Source: Datisca glomerata
Taxonomy: Eukaryota; Streptophyta; Magnoliopsida; Cucurbitales; Datiscaceae
Assembly (NCBI GenBank): GCA_003255025.1
Contig: QANY01011423.1
Span: forward strand, 888,788 to 952,787
Length of the DNA stretch: 64,000 bases
Direction of reading: 5' to 3'
Shown piece by piece: positions 11,193 through 22,324 of the stretch. Under the pieces are notes generated by a model. The model saw only the letters and a program-made list of their open reading frames with translations, did not search any database and was not told the origin of the DNA. A program made the translations under genes and the position numbers. Position 1 is the first letter of the stretch. Every line of letters starts with the position of its first letter.

Positions 11193-14100
11193 TCACAGTC
11201 TCAAAGAAATTTCTTCCGATCTTTTACGCTTGTCTGCCAGTGCTAATGAATCTGCAATGCTTCTCACCTCCGCAATCATAGCTACCACATCGTTTAGCTT
11301 GTTTACGGCCGATCCAATTCCCTATATTAGAAAACCAACAATTGTAGCACAAGTTTACCGTATTGTCTTTAAATTAATATAGTATAGTCTATAAACTAAT
11401 ATTATGGTGAAAAATAAAGATGCGTACCACGCCTGCCGCTCCTGCTGTGATCGCCATTGGTGCTGTCACAGCACTTAGACCAGATGAACACATAACCGGA
11501 ATCTTGACAGCCCGGGAAATAGAATATGCGGATGCTAACGTTGGCGCTGCCTGTACTTACCATAATGACCATACAAAATTACTTACAACGAAATTCAATC
11601 TGGTATATATAAAAATTTTTTGGAACATGCGGAAATGGGATTTGCATTTAGCTAATCTGCAGTCCTAGAACACTTTTTGGCAATGAAATAATCTAAAACT
11701 CTTAGAGTCTATAGACATATTACACCATAAGTTTTCACAACAGAACGATCTATATGTTTGATTTATTTATTTCTGCTGTAATTCAAATGCTCAAATGAAG
11801 CTTGAATTATAGCATACAATTACCCAATTAAAAGCATTCAACTTATTCTCCGATCGGTCACAGATAAGAAATAGACTTAGATTTTATGTAGCATGAAACT
11901 TAATTTTCCTTAAGCTTTTACCTTTTCGATTAAACCAAGAACGCCGGATTTCGATGGGTGGGAATATTTTCCTCCTTCTGTTTGAATGATATCAACACCT
12001 TCTTGTTCCAATAACTCCGCAAGCTTCACCTGTTATTTAAATACAAAGATTGAATGACAAAATTCACTAAATATTAGCATGATCTTGATTTGAGAAAAAA
12101 AAAAGATTTCCTTGTTTCTCAAAACCTGATCAGGAAGGCCAAGCGTGTGAGGAACCGTGACCGATAAGAGAACAGACGGGAGAATCCTCCTAGTTTCCTT
12201 TGTCAATTTTAATATCTGTAATCAGCCGCGCGAGGCGAGGAGAAGATAAGAGAACACGGAAATAGTAAGTGGGAATGAAATTAATTTCATAAGACATAAA
12301 AATGGGCCAAAACGTTACTTCAGTTGAGATTGATGATGTAAATGTCAATGATTTCAAGAAATTTTTGGCAGAATATGAATAGATAATTAATGAACGAAAT
12401 AAAGCTAGGCACTTTCCGTACTTCTCTATATCATATGCGCAGGCGAGTTAGTTTGTTTAAATGACATAGATACCTTCTCTATTTTGGAAAATAACACTTA
12501 TGTACACTCAGTTAGAAAACTCATTGTTTCTCTACGAATGTACAAAAATACTCTTAACCATTTCCAATAAAGATGGTTCTAGAATCTAAAAATTATTTCC
12601 AAAAATGATTTTGGAATCTTGAAATAGTTTTAGAAAAAGAGAAGTGTACTTGGAATCTCAAAAACCGTTTCGGTTTAGAACACTTACGATTGACAAGAAA
12701 AATATAAAGGAAAATCTGGAGTTAAATTTAATTTAACAGCGTTAGTGTAAGAAATAACATTTTTTATTTTATTTGTCAACAAAATCTCAAAATAAAGGAG
12801 ATTTGTGTCATTTTTCAAAATAGGAGTGTCCGTGTCATTCAAGCATATGGGAGGCTTGAAGAAATTCTCCCCAAAAAATAAATGTACACTACCTGTTTGA
12901 TATCAAATTGTAAAGATCTTTTGAAGCACATCTTAGAGTTCTTCTGTCTTTCCCAATATTTTCACTTCACATTTCTTCAAATCACATTTAAAGAATTCGT
13001 TTTGCATAGAAAGAAATTATACTAAATTACATGATGATCTTATGAAAATTCATAAAAGAAGAGAAGGCGTACCTGTTCTGCAGAGAAAACCACTCCCTTC
13101 TCGTAAAATGAATCGTAATTTCCGATTTCCACCTACATTTTCCACAAGAAAAATTGTAATATTCTTCGTCAATCAAATGGCTTTCATTGAGTAAAGATCA
13201 CTATCTCGAAATGCAAAAGTTGAACAAGAACAGAATTGAAACGAACAAGTTGAAGAACAAACCATGAGTGCTCCAGCTTCGACTGCAGCTAAAAATGCAG
13301 CTGGATCCACTGAAGAAACGCAAACCTGCAATAATGAAAAACACGTAAACGAAAGAGATATCGGCACAAACAAAAGTCTCAAGATCATTTTATTCATTTC
13401 CAATAATTTATTAACTAACAACAAACTTTTGAATCAACCATAACATAAATGGTGTGGTTTTTTTCATTTATTTCATTCTCCTTTTCGGGTTGGAATCTCT
13501 TCCCCTGCTTTAGCATTAGCGATTCAAAGGTTCAAAAAGTATGCCAATTCGACAACATAATGACAGAACAAGAAAATTAAAATGCATAAAGAACCATATT
13601 AAAATGCGTAAAATGCTTTTATTATTTCCTTAATGTTTGAACATAAGATGGAATATGGATGAAATTTTCGATGCAGAAAAGAAAAATGATAATCTGATTG
13701 TAAATATGCTTAAATATTCTTTCATGGTAAGTGACTTTACCGGAAGAGAAGTTAAACTGATGGCAAGCTTCACTAACTCCGGGTCGCAAGCTATATCGAC
13801 ATGAGTAGCTCCACCCTGAAGGTTATATGTAATAATAGAGAAGAAAAACCAAGATTAGCTATAAAAGACAATATAGAACAGAGTGAATCACGCAGAGGCA
13901 GTACTTTAACAGGATGTATTGTAAATTCAAGACATTATTAGACAACAAATCAGCAAAGTTACTATTAAAGCTTTAGAGATGAATTCTAGTAGCCTATAGA
14001 TGATTATTTTCAACAGCGTCGCTCTTTCTCGAAGATTTTGGCCGAAAGATGTCAATAATACAAGTATTAATATGCTTGTAACATAAACTACTAATCCATC

Positions 14101-14840
14101 ATAAGTAATGTACTATGAAATCCCTATTACATTGACGATTTTTTTTTTTCAGGTTGAGAGGCTTAATTCCAAAAAATTTAAAGTGCGGGGGATAAATTAG
14201 CTAAAAATATTAGCAGGGGTGTGATTGCAAATCACTCAAAGTACATAGTTTTCTCTTTCTTTCTTTTTTCACTTTTTGCAATAAAATTTCAAATAAGGAT
14301 GCTAAAAGTGAAAAAAGAAAGAACTAAATGAAGGAATAAAAAAATGAGCCAACTAATTTGACAATATTACATTCTATTACTAAAAACCATAATATATAAA
14401 ATTAAATATGAAGGAAAAAGTGTAGACTAGATAGTGAGAGAAACTGAACCAACCTTGTCTGCAGCAGTAATAACAGAGGCAACATTTTCCTTATTAAAAT
14501 TCTGCAAACCTGATATAATCTACAAAAGGCACAATAAATGAGAATTCTAGATAGCTCTACCCGATTTTCTCAGCAACCAAACAGAGAAAATCTTACCGAT
14601 AATGCAAGGTAAGAGGAAAATTAACTAATGTAATACCTTGAGAGCTCTTTGCTCCTTAAACTCCTTCAATACTGATTCCTTGGTGGTCGATATGAGTGCC
14701 CTAGTGGTTAAAGAGGCTCTTCTTTGAAGAGTTGAATAGGGTTTACCGAAAGGGCATTGACCCAAAAGAGGATTTTGGGTAAGTTTCAAAATGCTGGAAG
14801 AAGAAGAAGATAATGTCGGCATGCAAATTGAAACCTGCAT
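11193..14840 (-). CDS. ycf23: Ycf23/DUF561 family protein, chloroplast-targeted, 9 exons
   Basis: Nine minus-strand exons join in one frame: 14840-14637, 14519-14454, 13815-13741, 13325-13263, 13132-13073, 12215-12126, 12029-11922, 11550-11428, 11321-11193. Every intron is GT-AG and phase 0. The product is 305 aa. The first 50 or so residues are Ser-rich and basic, like a plastid transit peptide (SSSSSSILKLTQNPLLG). The body has the conserved Ycf23 blocks in order: VDIACDPELV, SSVDPAAFLAAVEAGALM, EIGNYDSFY, LLSVTVPHTLGLPDQ, DIIQTEGGKYSHP, CSSGLSAVTAPMAITAGAAG, GIGSAVNKLNDVVAMIAEV. In known relatives this is a TIM-barrel-like protein encoded in cyanobacteria and red-algal plastids and by nuclear genes in plants; its biochemical role is not established. 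I chose the ATG at 14840 because it opens the transit peptide. An in-frame ATG at 14975 would add 45 unlikely residues. No lesion is visible. Confidence 0.93.
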
Positions 14841-14841
14841 C

Positions 14842-14883
14842 TTTCTCTCTCTTACTTTCTCTCTCTTACTTTCTCTCTCTAGC
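14842..14883 (-). repeat. CT-rich leader repeat just upstream of the ycf23 start
   Basis: About three copies of a 14-bp unit (CTTTCTCTCTCTTA on the plus strand) lie directly before the chosen start. On the coding strand this is a GA-rich 5' leader, common in plants. Confidence 0.6.
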
Positions 14884-14989
14884 TCACTGTCTGTGACTCT
14901 GTATTGTGTTTGCAAGTGAGGATGGAGTTTGCGGAAGAGATAAGAGAAGGTGGCAAGCGTATTGATACTTGACACTCACAGCAGAGAAA

Positions 14990-15580
14990 TAGGGATGTAA
15001 ATGGATGGGGCGGGTCGGACGGTCCCATCCCCATCCCATTTTCATATGTCAACGTTATCCTGTCTCATTTTCTATTTAAAGAGATACATGTCGGGGATAA
15101 AAAAATTCCGACTAGGATCGAGTTATCCACAGTGCCTCACGAGTCTTTAATCTTTCTTTAAACTTGATATCTATATGTAGAATTTCTCAACGATATTTTT
15201 AGAGGATGACATATGTAAAAATGAGGATAATAAATTAATGGTGACAAAGAGAGAATGAAGATAATTTATGAGAAAAAATATATGTATCGTCCTATTTAAC
15301 TATTAAAATAGTTAGTGTAATGTGAAGTTAACAAAAATAGTGTTAGATTGTTTTGTGACATAAAATTATTTTTTTATTATAATATATTTAAAAAAAACAT
15401 ATGTAAAAAATAAGTGGGGCAGGTAACAGTGTGTGGACTGTTATATTCACCCCGTCACATACCCACACAATTTATTTATAATTATCTCATATTCGTTCCG
15501 TGACTCATTTATCCATAACCCCAACCTAGAGGGGCGGGTTTCCGCGAGCTCGGAGACCCACGGGGATTTTGAAATCTCTA
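14990..15580. mobile_element. Probable hAT-like non-autonomous element upstream of ycf23
   Basis: The left end TAGGGATGTAAATGGATGGG and right end GGGGATTTTGAAATCTCTA have the form of short terminal inverted repeats (TAGGGAT against TAGAGAT). The flanks CAGAGAAA and AAGAGATA agree at 6 of 8 positions, as expected for a decayed 8-bp target duplication. Both ends carry the GGGGCGGG-type runs typical of this class of plant element. The inside is AT-rich and has no transposase. The element begins 150 bp upstream of the ycf23 start codon. Confidence 0.55.
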
Positions 15581-16474
15581 AAGAGATATTTTGCTGTGCT
15601 ATTGATAATTTCACTATTAAAATTTTATTTTTGGTCTAGCTGGCCATGAATTTCAAAAGTAATACTCTTGACATTTGACTGTCACCAGTTATTGTTGGAG
15701 AATTTTTATGCTTACATGGTTTGCAATTCTTCGTTCTCGACCTTTCAAGATTTATTGATGTTGGCGTCGTGATTAAGTTAGATATTTGATTTTTATCTTT
15801 AAGATAAACTTTGTTGTCACTTATGTTTATTGGGTATGTAACAGGTCACATATTGCTCAACTTCTAAGAGCCCCACTATTGTTACCATTTTGGTGGGATG
15901 CTACCATTTTTTGTTCTTTTTTTTCTCATGATATTTGGATCATGTTTTCATCTAAGTATTGTTGATTTTTTTTTTACTTCTCTACTCAAACGTTTTATGT
16001 TAATAATATGTGAGAGTGTTCAAGAGGTGTCAACGTACTTGATGTATCATATTTCATCTACTAATTCTTATCGTCTGTAATTTTATGTAAACAATTTATT
16101 AATTGAGAGGAATCCAAAACTTCTGTTTTCTTACCGTTAAAACTTGATCTAAATTTAAAATGAATACATCTTCCTTTATGAAATATATTTGATCAGCGTG
16201 TAATTGCTCCTTAAAAAAACCTAAAATTCTATTTGCAAGTTAATTTAGTTTTATAGTTTACTACAGGCGTCAATTTGGCCCTCAACATTTAATTTTATAA
16301 GTTAATCACAAGAGTTTCAAATTACAAGTAATAAAATTTTCCAGTGAATATCGCGTTAGGACACGTCTATCTTACAGGCTGGATGTGTGACTACAAGTAG
16401 AAAGAGAAGAAGAGCAAAAACTAATAAAGTTGCATACAGGAGCTCACCAGGTGAGGTGAACAAGATAATCGCGT
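15581..16474. other. AT-rich stretch without a recognisable gene
   Basis: Only short reading frames are present. A stretch near 15840-15900 reads HIAQLLRAPLLLPFWWDAT on the plus strand, loosely like a copia integrase, but it is too short to support a call. Confidence 0.5.
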
Positions 16475-16779
16475 TGTAGAAATTATGAACCCTAGAAATG
16501 ATGAACACTTTAGTGTTATGATCTTAAGGAAAGATGATGAACTTCTTGTTCTGATTTCTTATTAAGATTTGTGATTCTTTACTATGAGTAAGTGATGTAT
16601 ATATACATATAATTTCAAACGGTTGCCTATGATTTCTCCAACGGATGCTTACTGATCGTTTTTCAGAAGTGGTTTGACACCCACTATGTTTGGTGAAAGT
16701 TACTGTTTTGCTTTCCCTTTTTGCCTGTGATGAAGATTTTCCTTCTGAGGTAATACTTTCTGTTTCTTTTTCTTCAACA
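16475..16779 (-). repeat. 3' LTR of the minus-strand copia element
   Basis: On the plus strand it runs from TGTAGAAATTATGAACC to TTTTTCTTCAACA. It pairs with 21278-21583 at about 92 percent identity by direct comparison. Confidence 0.93.
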
Positions 16780-16791
16780 CTCCCCCTCAAG
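16780..16791 (-). other. Polypurine tract
   Basis: On the minus strand the sequence TTGAGGGGGAG sits directly before the 3' LTR. It marks the plus-strand primer of the element. Confidence 0.8.
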
Positions 16792-18600
16792 TTGGGTTCG
16801 TATAGGTTGATCAAGCCCAACTTGTTAAGTATTCTTTGGAGGCTATTTTTGTCGAGGGCTTTGGTGAAGATGTCGGCCAGCTGGTCTTCACTACGTACAA
16901 AAGGAATGACGATTTCTCCCGACTGTACCTTCTCTCTTATAAAGTGACAGTCCACTTCAATGTGTTTGGTTCTCTCATGGAAAACGGGGTTCATTGCAAT
17001 ATGACGTGCTGCTTGGTTGTCACAGTGCATCTCTATCATTTTTTTCATCTCAACCTTCATGTCTTGAAGAAGATGTCTAATCCATGTGAGTTCACTAGCA
17101 GTGGAGGCCATAGTTCTGTATTCTGCCTCTGCACTTGACCTTGCTACAACTGTTTGTTTCTTGCTCTTCCTCCGAACATGTCTTCTCCTTGCTTACCATA
17201 TCGTTTTAAATCTTCGAAAGAAAAGTCAATTAAATATTTCGATGTTGATTGACATTTATGGAATGTGGTCCAACCACCAGATTGTAGCAAAAACGTCATA
17301 TAATGCTTTTATGTATAGATCTTAGTAATTAATGTTTGTTATCCAAGTTATTCACCGGTTTGAAGGTTACTAGATTTCCACCTACAAAGACACAGAAACC
17401 AGTTGTAGATTTTCTATCATAACTACATGCCCATTCTATATCAGTGTATCCAACTACGGAGTTTGCCCTGGTTCTCTTCATCCATATCCCTTGATCGGGT
17501 GTTCCTTTAAGGTATCTGAGTATCCTTTTTGTGGCTGCCACGTGCATGAATTGACTGATAACGATAACTGCAAAAGTGATATCTGGTCTTGTAACCGTTA
17601 GATAAATTAGTTTTCCTACTAGTCTTTGCTATTGGCCTATATCAATTAATGGTTTGCTATCATTAAGTCCTATTTTCATGTTGGTTTTCATTGGTGTGCT
17701 AGCAGGTTTTGCCCCTATCATGCCAGTTTCTTTTAACAAGTCTAAGATATATTTTCTTTTAGATAGAAATAGTCCCTTTTTCGAGTGAGCTATTTCTATC
17801 CCTAGGAAGTATTTCAGTTTTCCTAGATCTTTAATATCAAACTCCCATTTTAGAAATTGTTGAACACTCCATATTTCATCGTGGTTATTTCCGGTGATGA
17901 TGATGTCATCCATGTAGACTAAAATGATGGTGGTGGAGTTGTTCGTGTGTTTGACGAACATAGATGAGTCAGCAGAGCTTTTGACAAAGTTAATTTTTAA
18001 AAGAGACCAGCTTAATTTTCCATACCATGCCCTTGGTGACTATTTCAGGCCCTACATAGCCTTCTTTAATCTACATACCATAGATGGGTGCGTTGTTTTC
18101 TCGTGTCCTGGAGGTAGGGACATATATACTTCTTCTTCCAGTTTTCCTTGGAGGAATGCGTTTTTTTACATCCATTTGATATAGTTCCCAGCTGAGGTTG
18201 GTGGCAACGGATGGTAACACTCGGATCGTATTCATTTTTGTCACTGGAGCAAACGTCTCATGGTAATCCACTTCATATGTCTGAGTAAAGCTCTTGGCAA
18301 CTAGTCGGGCTTTATATCTTCGATGGTGCCGTTGCTGTTGTATTTGGTCTTGTAGACCCATTTACATCCTACAGGTTTCTTCCCGTTGGGTAGTGGGATT
18401 ATGTCCCAAGTTTCATTCTTTTGCAAGGCTAGAAGTTCTTCATTCATCGCCTTTCTCCATTTGGGGTCTAGTTGGGCTTCTTGATAGGTCTTTGGTTCAA
18501 CTGTTTCACCAATTTTTCCCAAGTATGCCCTGTGGATGTTAGAGATTTTATCATAAGATAGGAAATTTTGGATAGGGTATAGAACCTGATGGGACACGTA
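16792..18600 (-). pseudogene. Copia RT and RNase H relic
   Basis: Minus-strand reading gives the RT start (TYQEAQLDPKWRKAMNEEL and GCKWVYKTKYNSNG in 18597-18301). It is followed by YKARLVAKSFTQTYEVDYHET, then the catalytic ILVYMDDIIITGNN with FLKWEFDIKDLGKLKYFLGI in 17961-17629. RNase H follows (RILRYLKGTPDQGIWM and GYTDIEWACSYDRKST in 17547-17329, ARSSAEAEYRTMASTASELT near 17130, EDQLADIFTKALD near 16860). Frameshifts separate RT blocks at about 18070 and 17960. An insertion of about 190 bp (17171-17359) splits RNase H. No full product is possible. Confidence 0.92.
17171..17359. other. Foreign insertion inside copia RNase H
   Basis: The conserved join between VGGNLVT and KSKKQTVVARSSAEAEYR is broken by about 190 bp of unrelated sequence with stops in all relevant frames. 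No terminal repeats or target duplication could be seen, so its origin is unknown. Confidence 0.6.
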
Positions 18601-18652
18601 GTCTTTTAATCTTGCTGGGGGTTGAGTTTGCCTTGTTGACCTTCTTACGATT

Positions 18653-18720
18653 ACTGCCTCATCAGTGACAACTGCCTCATCAGTGAAAACTGCCTCATCA
18701 GTGACAACTGCCTCATCAGT
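18653..18720. repeat. 18-bp tandem repeat in the copia pol linker
   Basis: Nearly four copies of ACTGCCTCATCAGTGACA follow one another. The unit length is a multiple of three, so it would add six-residue repeats to the variable linker between integrase and RT. Confidence 0.85.
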
Positions 18721-18899
18721 TGCTCCCCCTGAGGTAGTTGTCTCAGGCGCGGCTGATGCGGTATCATGTTACTGTCTTATGATATCAGAGGAAATAATAC
18801 TGTTAAGTAGCGGAAACGTTTGGTGGTGGTTATGGTTGTCGGGGTCCTTTGGGTAATAGGATTCTAGTTCTAAAAATTACACATCTTGCGAGATGTAGA

Positions 18900-20060
18900 G
18901 TTTATGGTTTATTGGGTTGTAACACTTATACCCCTTTTTCTCAGCGGAATACCCCAAAATAGGGTTTTGACTGAGGTTTTGTCCAATTTATCAAGTCTTG
19001 GAATGTGTACGAAGCATGTACATCCGAATACTCGTATATGATCTAGGTTAATTTTCCTACCCTTGAGATTTTCTAGAGGGCTTTTCAGATGCAATTTTAC
19101 ACTAGGTAACCGATTGATGAGATAGGTTGCTCTGAGTATAGCATCGGACCAGTATCTCTTGGGTACGTTGTTTTGGAGGAGGAGAGACCTAGTAATTTCA
19201 AGAAGGTGTCGGTTTTTACGTTCTGAGACACCATTTTGTTGTGGGGTGTGGATGCAGGTGGTTTGATGTCGTATACATTTTTGTTTAAAAAACTCAAAAA
19301 AGGTGTTGTTAGTATACTCGGGACCTAAATATTTTTATGGTTGTTTCAACTAAATTGTTGAACTCTTGAAAACAACTGAAGACTTCATTTTTTTTATTTC
19401 AAGAGGTATAACCATGTGGTGCGAGAGAAATCATCAATAAATGTAACAAAATATTTGAATTTATTATATGAATCAACTGGGGCAGGTCCCCAAACATCAG
19501 AATGAATTAATTGAAAACATCGTTTTACAGTACTACTAGATAGCGGAAAGGGTAACCTGGTTTATTTTGAAAGTTTGCAGACTAAGCAACTGCTAGAATC
19601 TGAATTACAACCGAGTAATTTGTTTAGGATTTTTTCGGAGGGATGACCGAATCTCCAGTGTAATATTTTGTCTTTTGTACTGTACTGGAGGTGAAAAGAC
19701 ATGTTTTGTCGGCATCTTCTAAGTAGTACAGACCGTTTCTAAATTTCCCTTCACCAATCTTCCTCCCGGTGACTCGATCTTGAAAAATTACTTTGTCAGG
19801 CGAAAAAGTAACATTGCAGTTTAAGTCTTTGGTTATTTTACTAACGGATAGGAGATTGGAGTTAAAATTGGGTAGGCAAAGTACGTTGTTAATGATTTTT
19901 GCGAACAGTGTGGTGGACCCTATGCAAAAAATTGGAACTTTATTTCCATTAGCTACCGTCGCGTGTTGTGGTCTTTCTAATTTAGTGAGACTGTGTAGGT
20001 TTTTTGTCTTATGAGTGATGTGTCTGAGGCACCAGAGTCTATTATCTAGTGTTCTAAGTT
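18900..20060 (-). pseudogene. Copia protease and integrase relic
   Basis: The protease active site IIDSGASDT reads at about 20045-20020, with VANGNKVPI and CLPNFNSNLLSVSKIT downstream. Integrase traces follow: CNVTFSPDKVIFQDRVTG near 19800-19745, GDLPQL near 19490, and late integrase (NLKGRKINLDHIRVFGC and TCFVHIPRLDKLDKT in 19094-18909). Many stops and frame shifts occur throughout, and the central integrase is poorly preserved. Confidence 0.8.
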
Positions 20061-20353
20061 ATGATAAAAATTTGCAGACTTAGAAAAATAATTGACAGTA
20101 TTGCAGATAGATGAACCTGAGGTATCGCGCAAAAATTCTCCAAAATGTTTGAGCAGTGTAGCCATCTGTGCGTCGTTGTCTGTGTGCAGATCTACTCTAA
20201 CGGATCCAGATCTGTCCATTTCCTCCATTCGATACCCATAACCCGAACCGGGTCCGTCTGTCATGTGGGCTCTGCGGTCTCGGTCGGGTCTCGACCCGAC
20301 CGACCCGTAACCCGCTCCGCTAAAACCCTCGGTATAAAAGGGAAATGTTTCCC

Positions 20354-21234
20354 TCACAGACCCCCTCGCTCGTCATTCCCGCGCCCCTTCTGGGACTTTC
20401 TCCCTGTTCCAGAGGCGACGGTCCCTTTTCCTCTCTCTCTTCCCTGGTTCTTCCGGAGATGAGGGTGCAGGCCCTCCTTTCGGCAGTGGCTGCACCTCAC
20501 CGGCTCGCCTGGCTGTCCGCGGTGCCTCCCCCCTTCCCTAGGGCTAGGGTTTCGGAGGGAGCCTTGGGTCGCCATGGCTAGTGCCTCCGCCTTTTCGTCT
20601 CTGGTAATCATCACTCTTCTCCTGGTTTCTTCTCTTTGAACCATGGCTGAGACCATGGTAAATGTTGGCTTCTCCGTCGACATCAAGATCTGAGCCCGGA
20701 ACGCCTCGTAGCTTGAGTCGAGAGCCGTCAAGAAATGGAACACCATATCTTGTTCAACCCGCTCTTGAAGTTCCTTCAGGTCAGTGGTCATCGGTCTTAG
20801 GGTTTCGAGTTCTTTGAACTTAGATTTTAAAAACCCGGTCAACTCCGGTACTGATCTGTCCCCCTATTTTACTTGGAAGATCTCTCGTTTAAGTTCAAAG
20901 ACTTGCACGAAATTGTTCTGTTCACAATAATTGCTCCGGATTTCTTCACAGAGTTCATGTCCTGTTTCACAAAAATAAAAGATTTCACTGAGTTTTGGGT
21001 CTATGGAATTAGTTATCCAGGTCATTACCTGGCTTTCCATGATGTCCCATTCCTCTGGGTTTCGGTCTGGCCTTGGCTTACTACCATCCACGAAACCCAG
21101 TCTGCCTATTCCTTTCAGGCTCACCCGAGCCTCCCTGGCCCACGTATGTAGTTATGGCCAGTGAACAGGATGGAGGTCAGTCTGGGATTGGTGTCGTGGT
21201 GGTGAAGCTGGCCGGAGGTCGATGGTTCTGCCAT
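20354..21234 (-). pseudogene. Copia gag relic
   Basis: The likely gag start is the ATG at 21234 (MAEPSTSGQLHHH), only about 30 bp from the primer-binding site. A one-base loss near 21146 shifts the frame between FTGHNYI and SLKGIGRLGFVDGS. The body reads EEWDIMESQVMTWITNS and ELCEEIRSNYCEQNN. A TAG stop near 20864 precedes LTGFLKSKFKELETLRP and VFHFLTALDSSYEAFRAQI. The zinc knuckle (CSHCRKEGLH) near 20500 is degenerate. This matches the UBN2-type Gag of copia elements. Confidence 0.85.
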
Positions 21235-21265
21235 ACTGTTTTATGTGTTGGTTCTCAGAATCGTT

Positions 21266-21277
21266 GCTCTGATACCA
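21266..21277 (-). other. Primer-binding site for initiator tRNA-Met
   Basis: On the minus strand the sequence TGGTATCAGAGC directly follows the 5' LTR. It is the standard copia primer-binding site, complementary to the 3' end of initiator tRNA-Met. Confidence 0.93.
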
Positions 21278-21583
21278 TGTAGAAATTATGAACCCTAGAA
21301 ATGATGAACACTTTAGTGTTCTGATCTTAAAGAAAGATGATGAACTTCTTGTTCTGATTTTTTATTAAGAATTATGATTCTTTACAATGAGTAAGTGATG
21401 TATGTATACATATAATTTCTAACGGTTGCCTATGATTTCTCCAGGAGATGCCTACTGACCATTTTTTCAGAAGTGGTTAGACACCCACTGTGTTTGGTGA
21501 AAGTTATTGTTCTGTTTTCCCTTTTTGCCTGTGATGAAGATTTTTCTTCTGAATTAATACTTTCTTTTTCTCTTTCTTCAACA
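21278..21583 (-). repeat. 5' LTR of the minus-strand copia element
   Basis: It has the same ends as the partner at 16475-16779 and adjoins the primer-binding site, which makes it the 5' LTR. Confidence 0.93.
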
Positions 21584-22255
21584 GGTGTCGTAATAACATG
21601 CACATGAAAGGAGTGTTTATGCTTTGAATTTTTAAAGACCAAATTATTAAATTGAGAGTTAAGGAAAGAAATTGATAACATAAATAAATTAGAGGGGATT
21701 AAACTGTATTCTACCCAGTGTCTTACTAATCGAACGATGCAAGTAGATTAAAGGGAGAACATTACAAATATGCTATTTTAAGAAAAAAAATTAAAAATAG
21801 TCAAAGATAAAACAAAAACTAATCACTCTTAATTCTCAAAAAGAGAAAAATCCAGCCACAAAACAAGTCTATTGCTCCTTAGTGTAACGTTTTAAAAGTT
21901 TTTATAATATCTTGTATTTACTGCAAGTAAATCTTATATATAGATCATGTAAATAATTGGAAGCAAATTGTGGGTAACGTTGAAACTTTTTTCGAGCACA
22001 CAAATATTTTTATTTTGAAATACGTGCAATGAATATTTTTTATATTTTGTCATAATTTTTATTTACAATCATTAATATAGTTTAAATGGAAAATGACAAA
22101 AAACTAGGGCTTGTTTGAGGACGGGTTTTTAATTTTTTTTTTACTTCTTAAAACAAAAATTCCTTTAGAAATAATTGAGAAAACTGAAAACAAAAAATGT
22201 ACGGTTTTAAAATTATTCTCTCTTTTTTAACATCTCTGACTATGTACGATTAAAA
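21584..22255. other. AT-rich intergenic DNA
   Basis: No coding sequence, RNA gene or terminal repeat was seen here. Confidence 0.6.
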
Positions 22256-22312
22256 CTCTCTCTCTCCCTCAGGAACGGAACTCTCTCTCTCTCTAACTTT
22301 CTCTCTCCTTCC
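22256..22312. repeat. CT-rich tract before the UGD relic
   Basis: Two runs of (CT)n, including CTCTCTCTCTCT, lie about 30-70 bp upstream of the UGD homology. They may be the remains of the parent gene's 5' leader. Confidence 0.5.
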
Positions 22313-22324
22313 ACACATTCTTGG

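Larger units (their letters stand above)
16475..21583 (-). mobile_element. Full-length degenerate Ty1/copia retrotransposon
   Basis: The element is 5109 bp and lies on the minus strand, bounded by two direct LTRs (16475-16779 and 21278-21583). A primer-binding site abuts the right LTR and a polypurine tract abuts the left one, giving a minus orientation. Between them, in coding order, lie gag, protease, integrase, RT and RNase H, all carrying stops or frameshifts. I count about 24 substitutions and one 1-bp gap between the LTRs over 305 bp, so roughly 8 percent divergence since insertion. The flanks CGCGT and GGTGT agree at 3 of 5 positions; one mismatch fits CpG decay. It can be treated as an old, immobile copy. 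Confidence 0.92.

Noticed and set aside
14841..14975. ATG at 14975 as the ycf23 start
   Set aside because: It would add 45 residues encoded by the GA-rich leader repeat, and the ATG at 14840 opens a good transit peptide.
15840..16080. Copia integrase-like words
   Set aside because: Fewer than 20 residues resemble the family and no neighbouring domain supports it.
20145..20581. Plus-strand reading frames with proline-rich products
   Set aside because: They are antisense to the copia gag C-terminal region.
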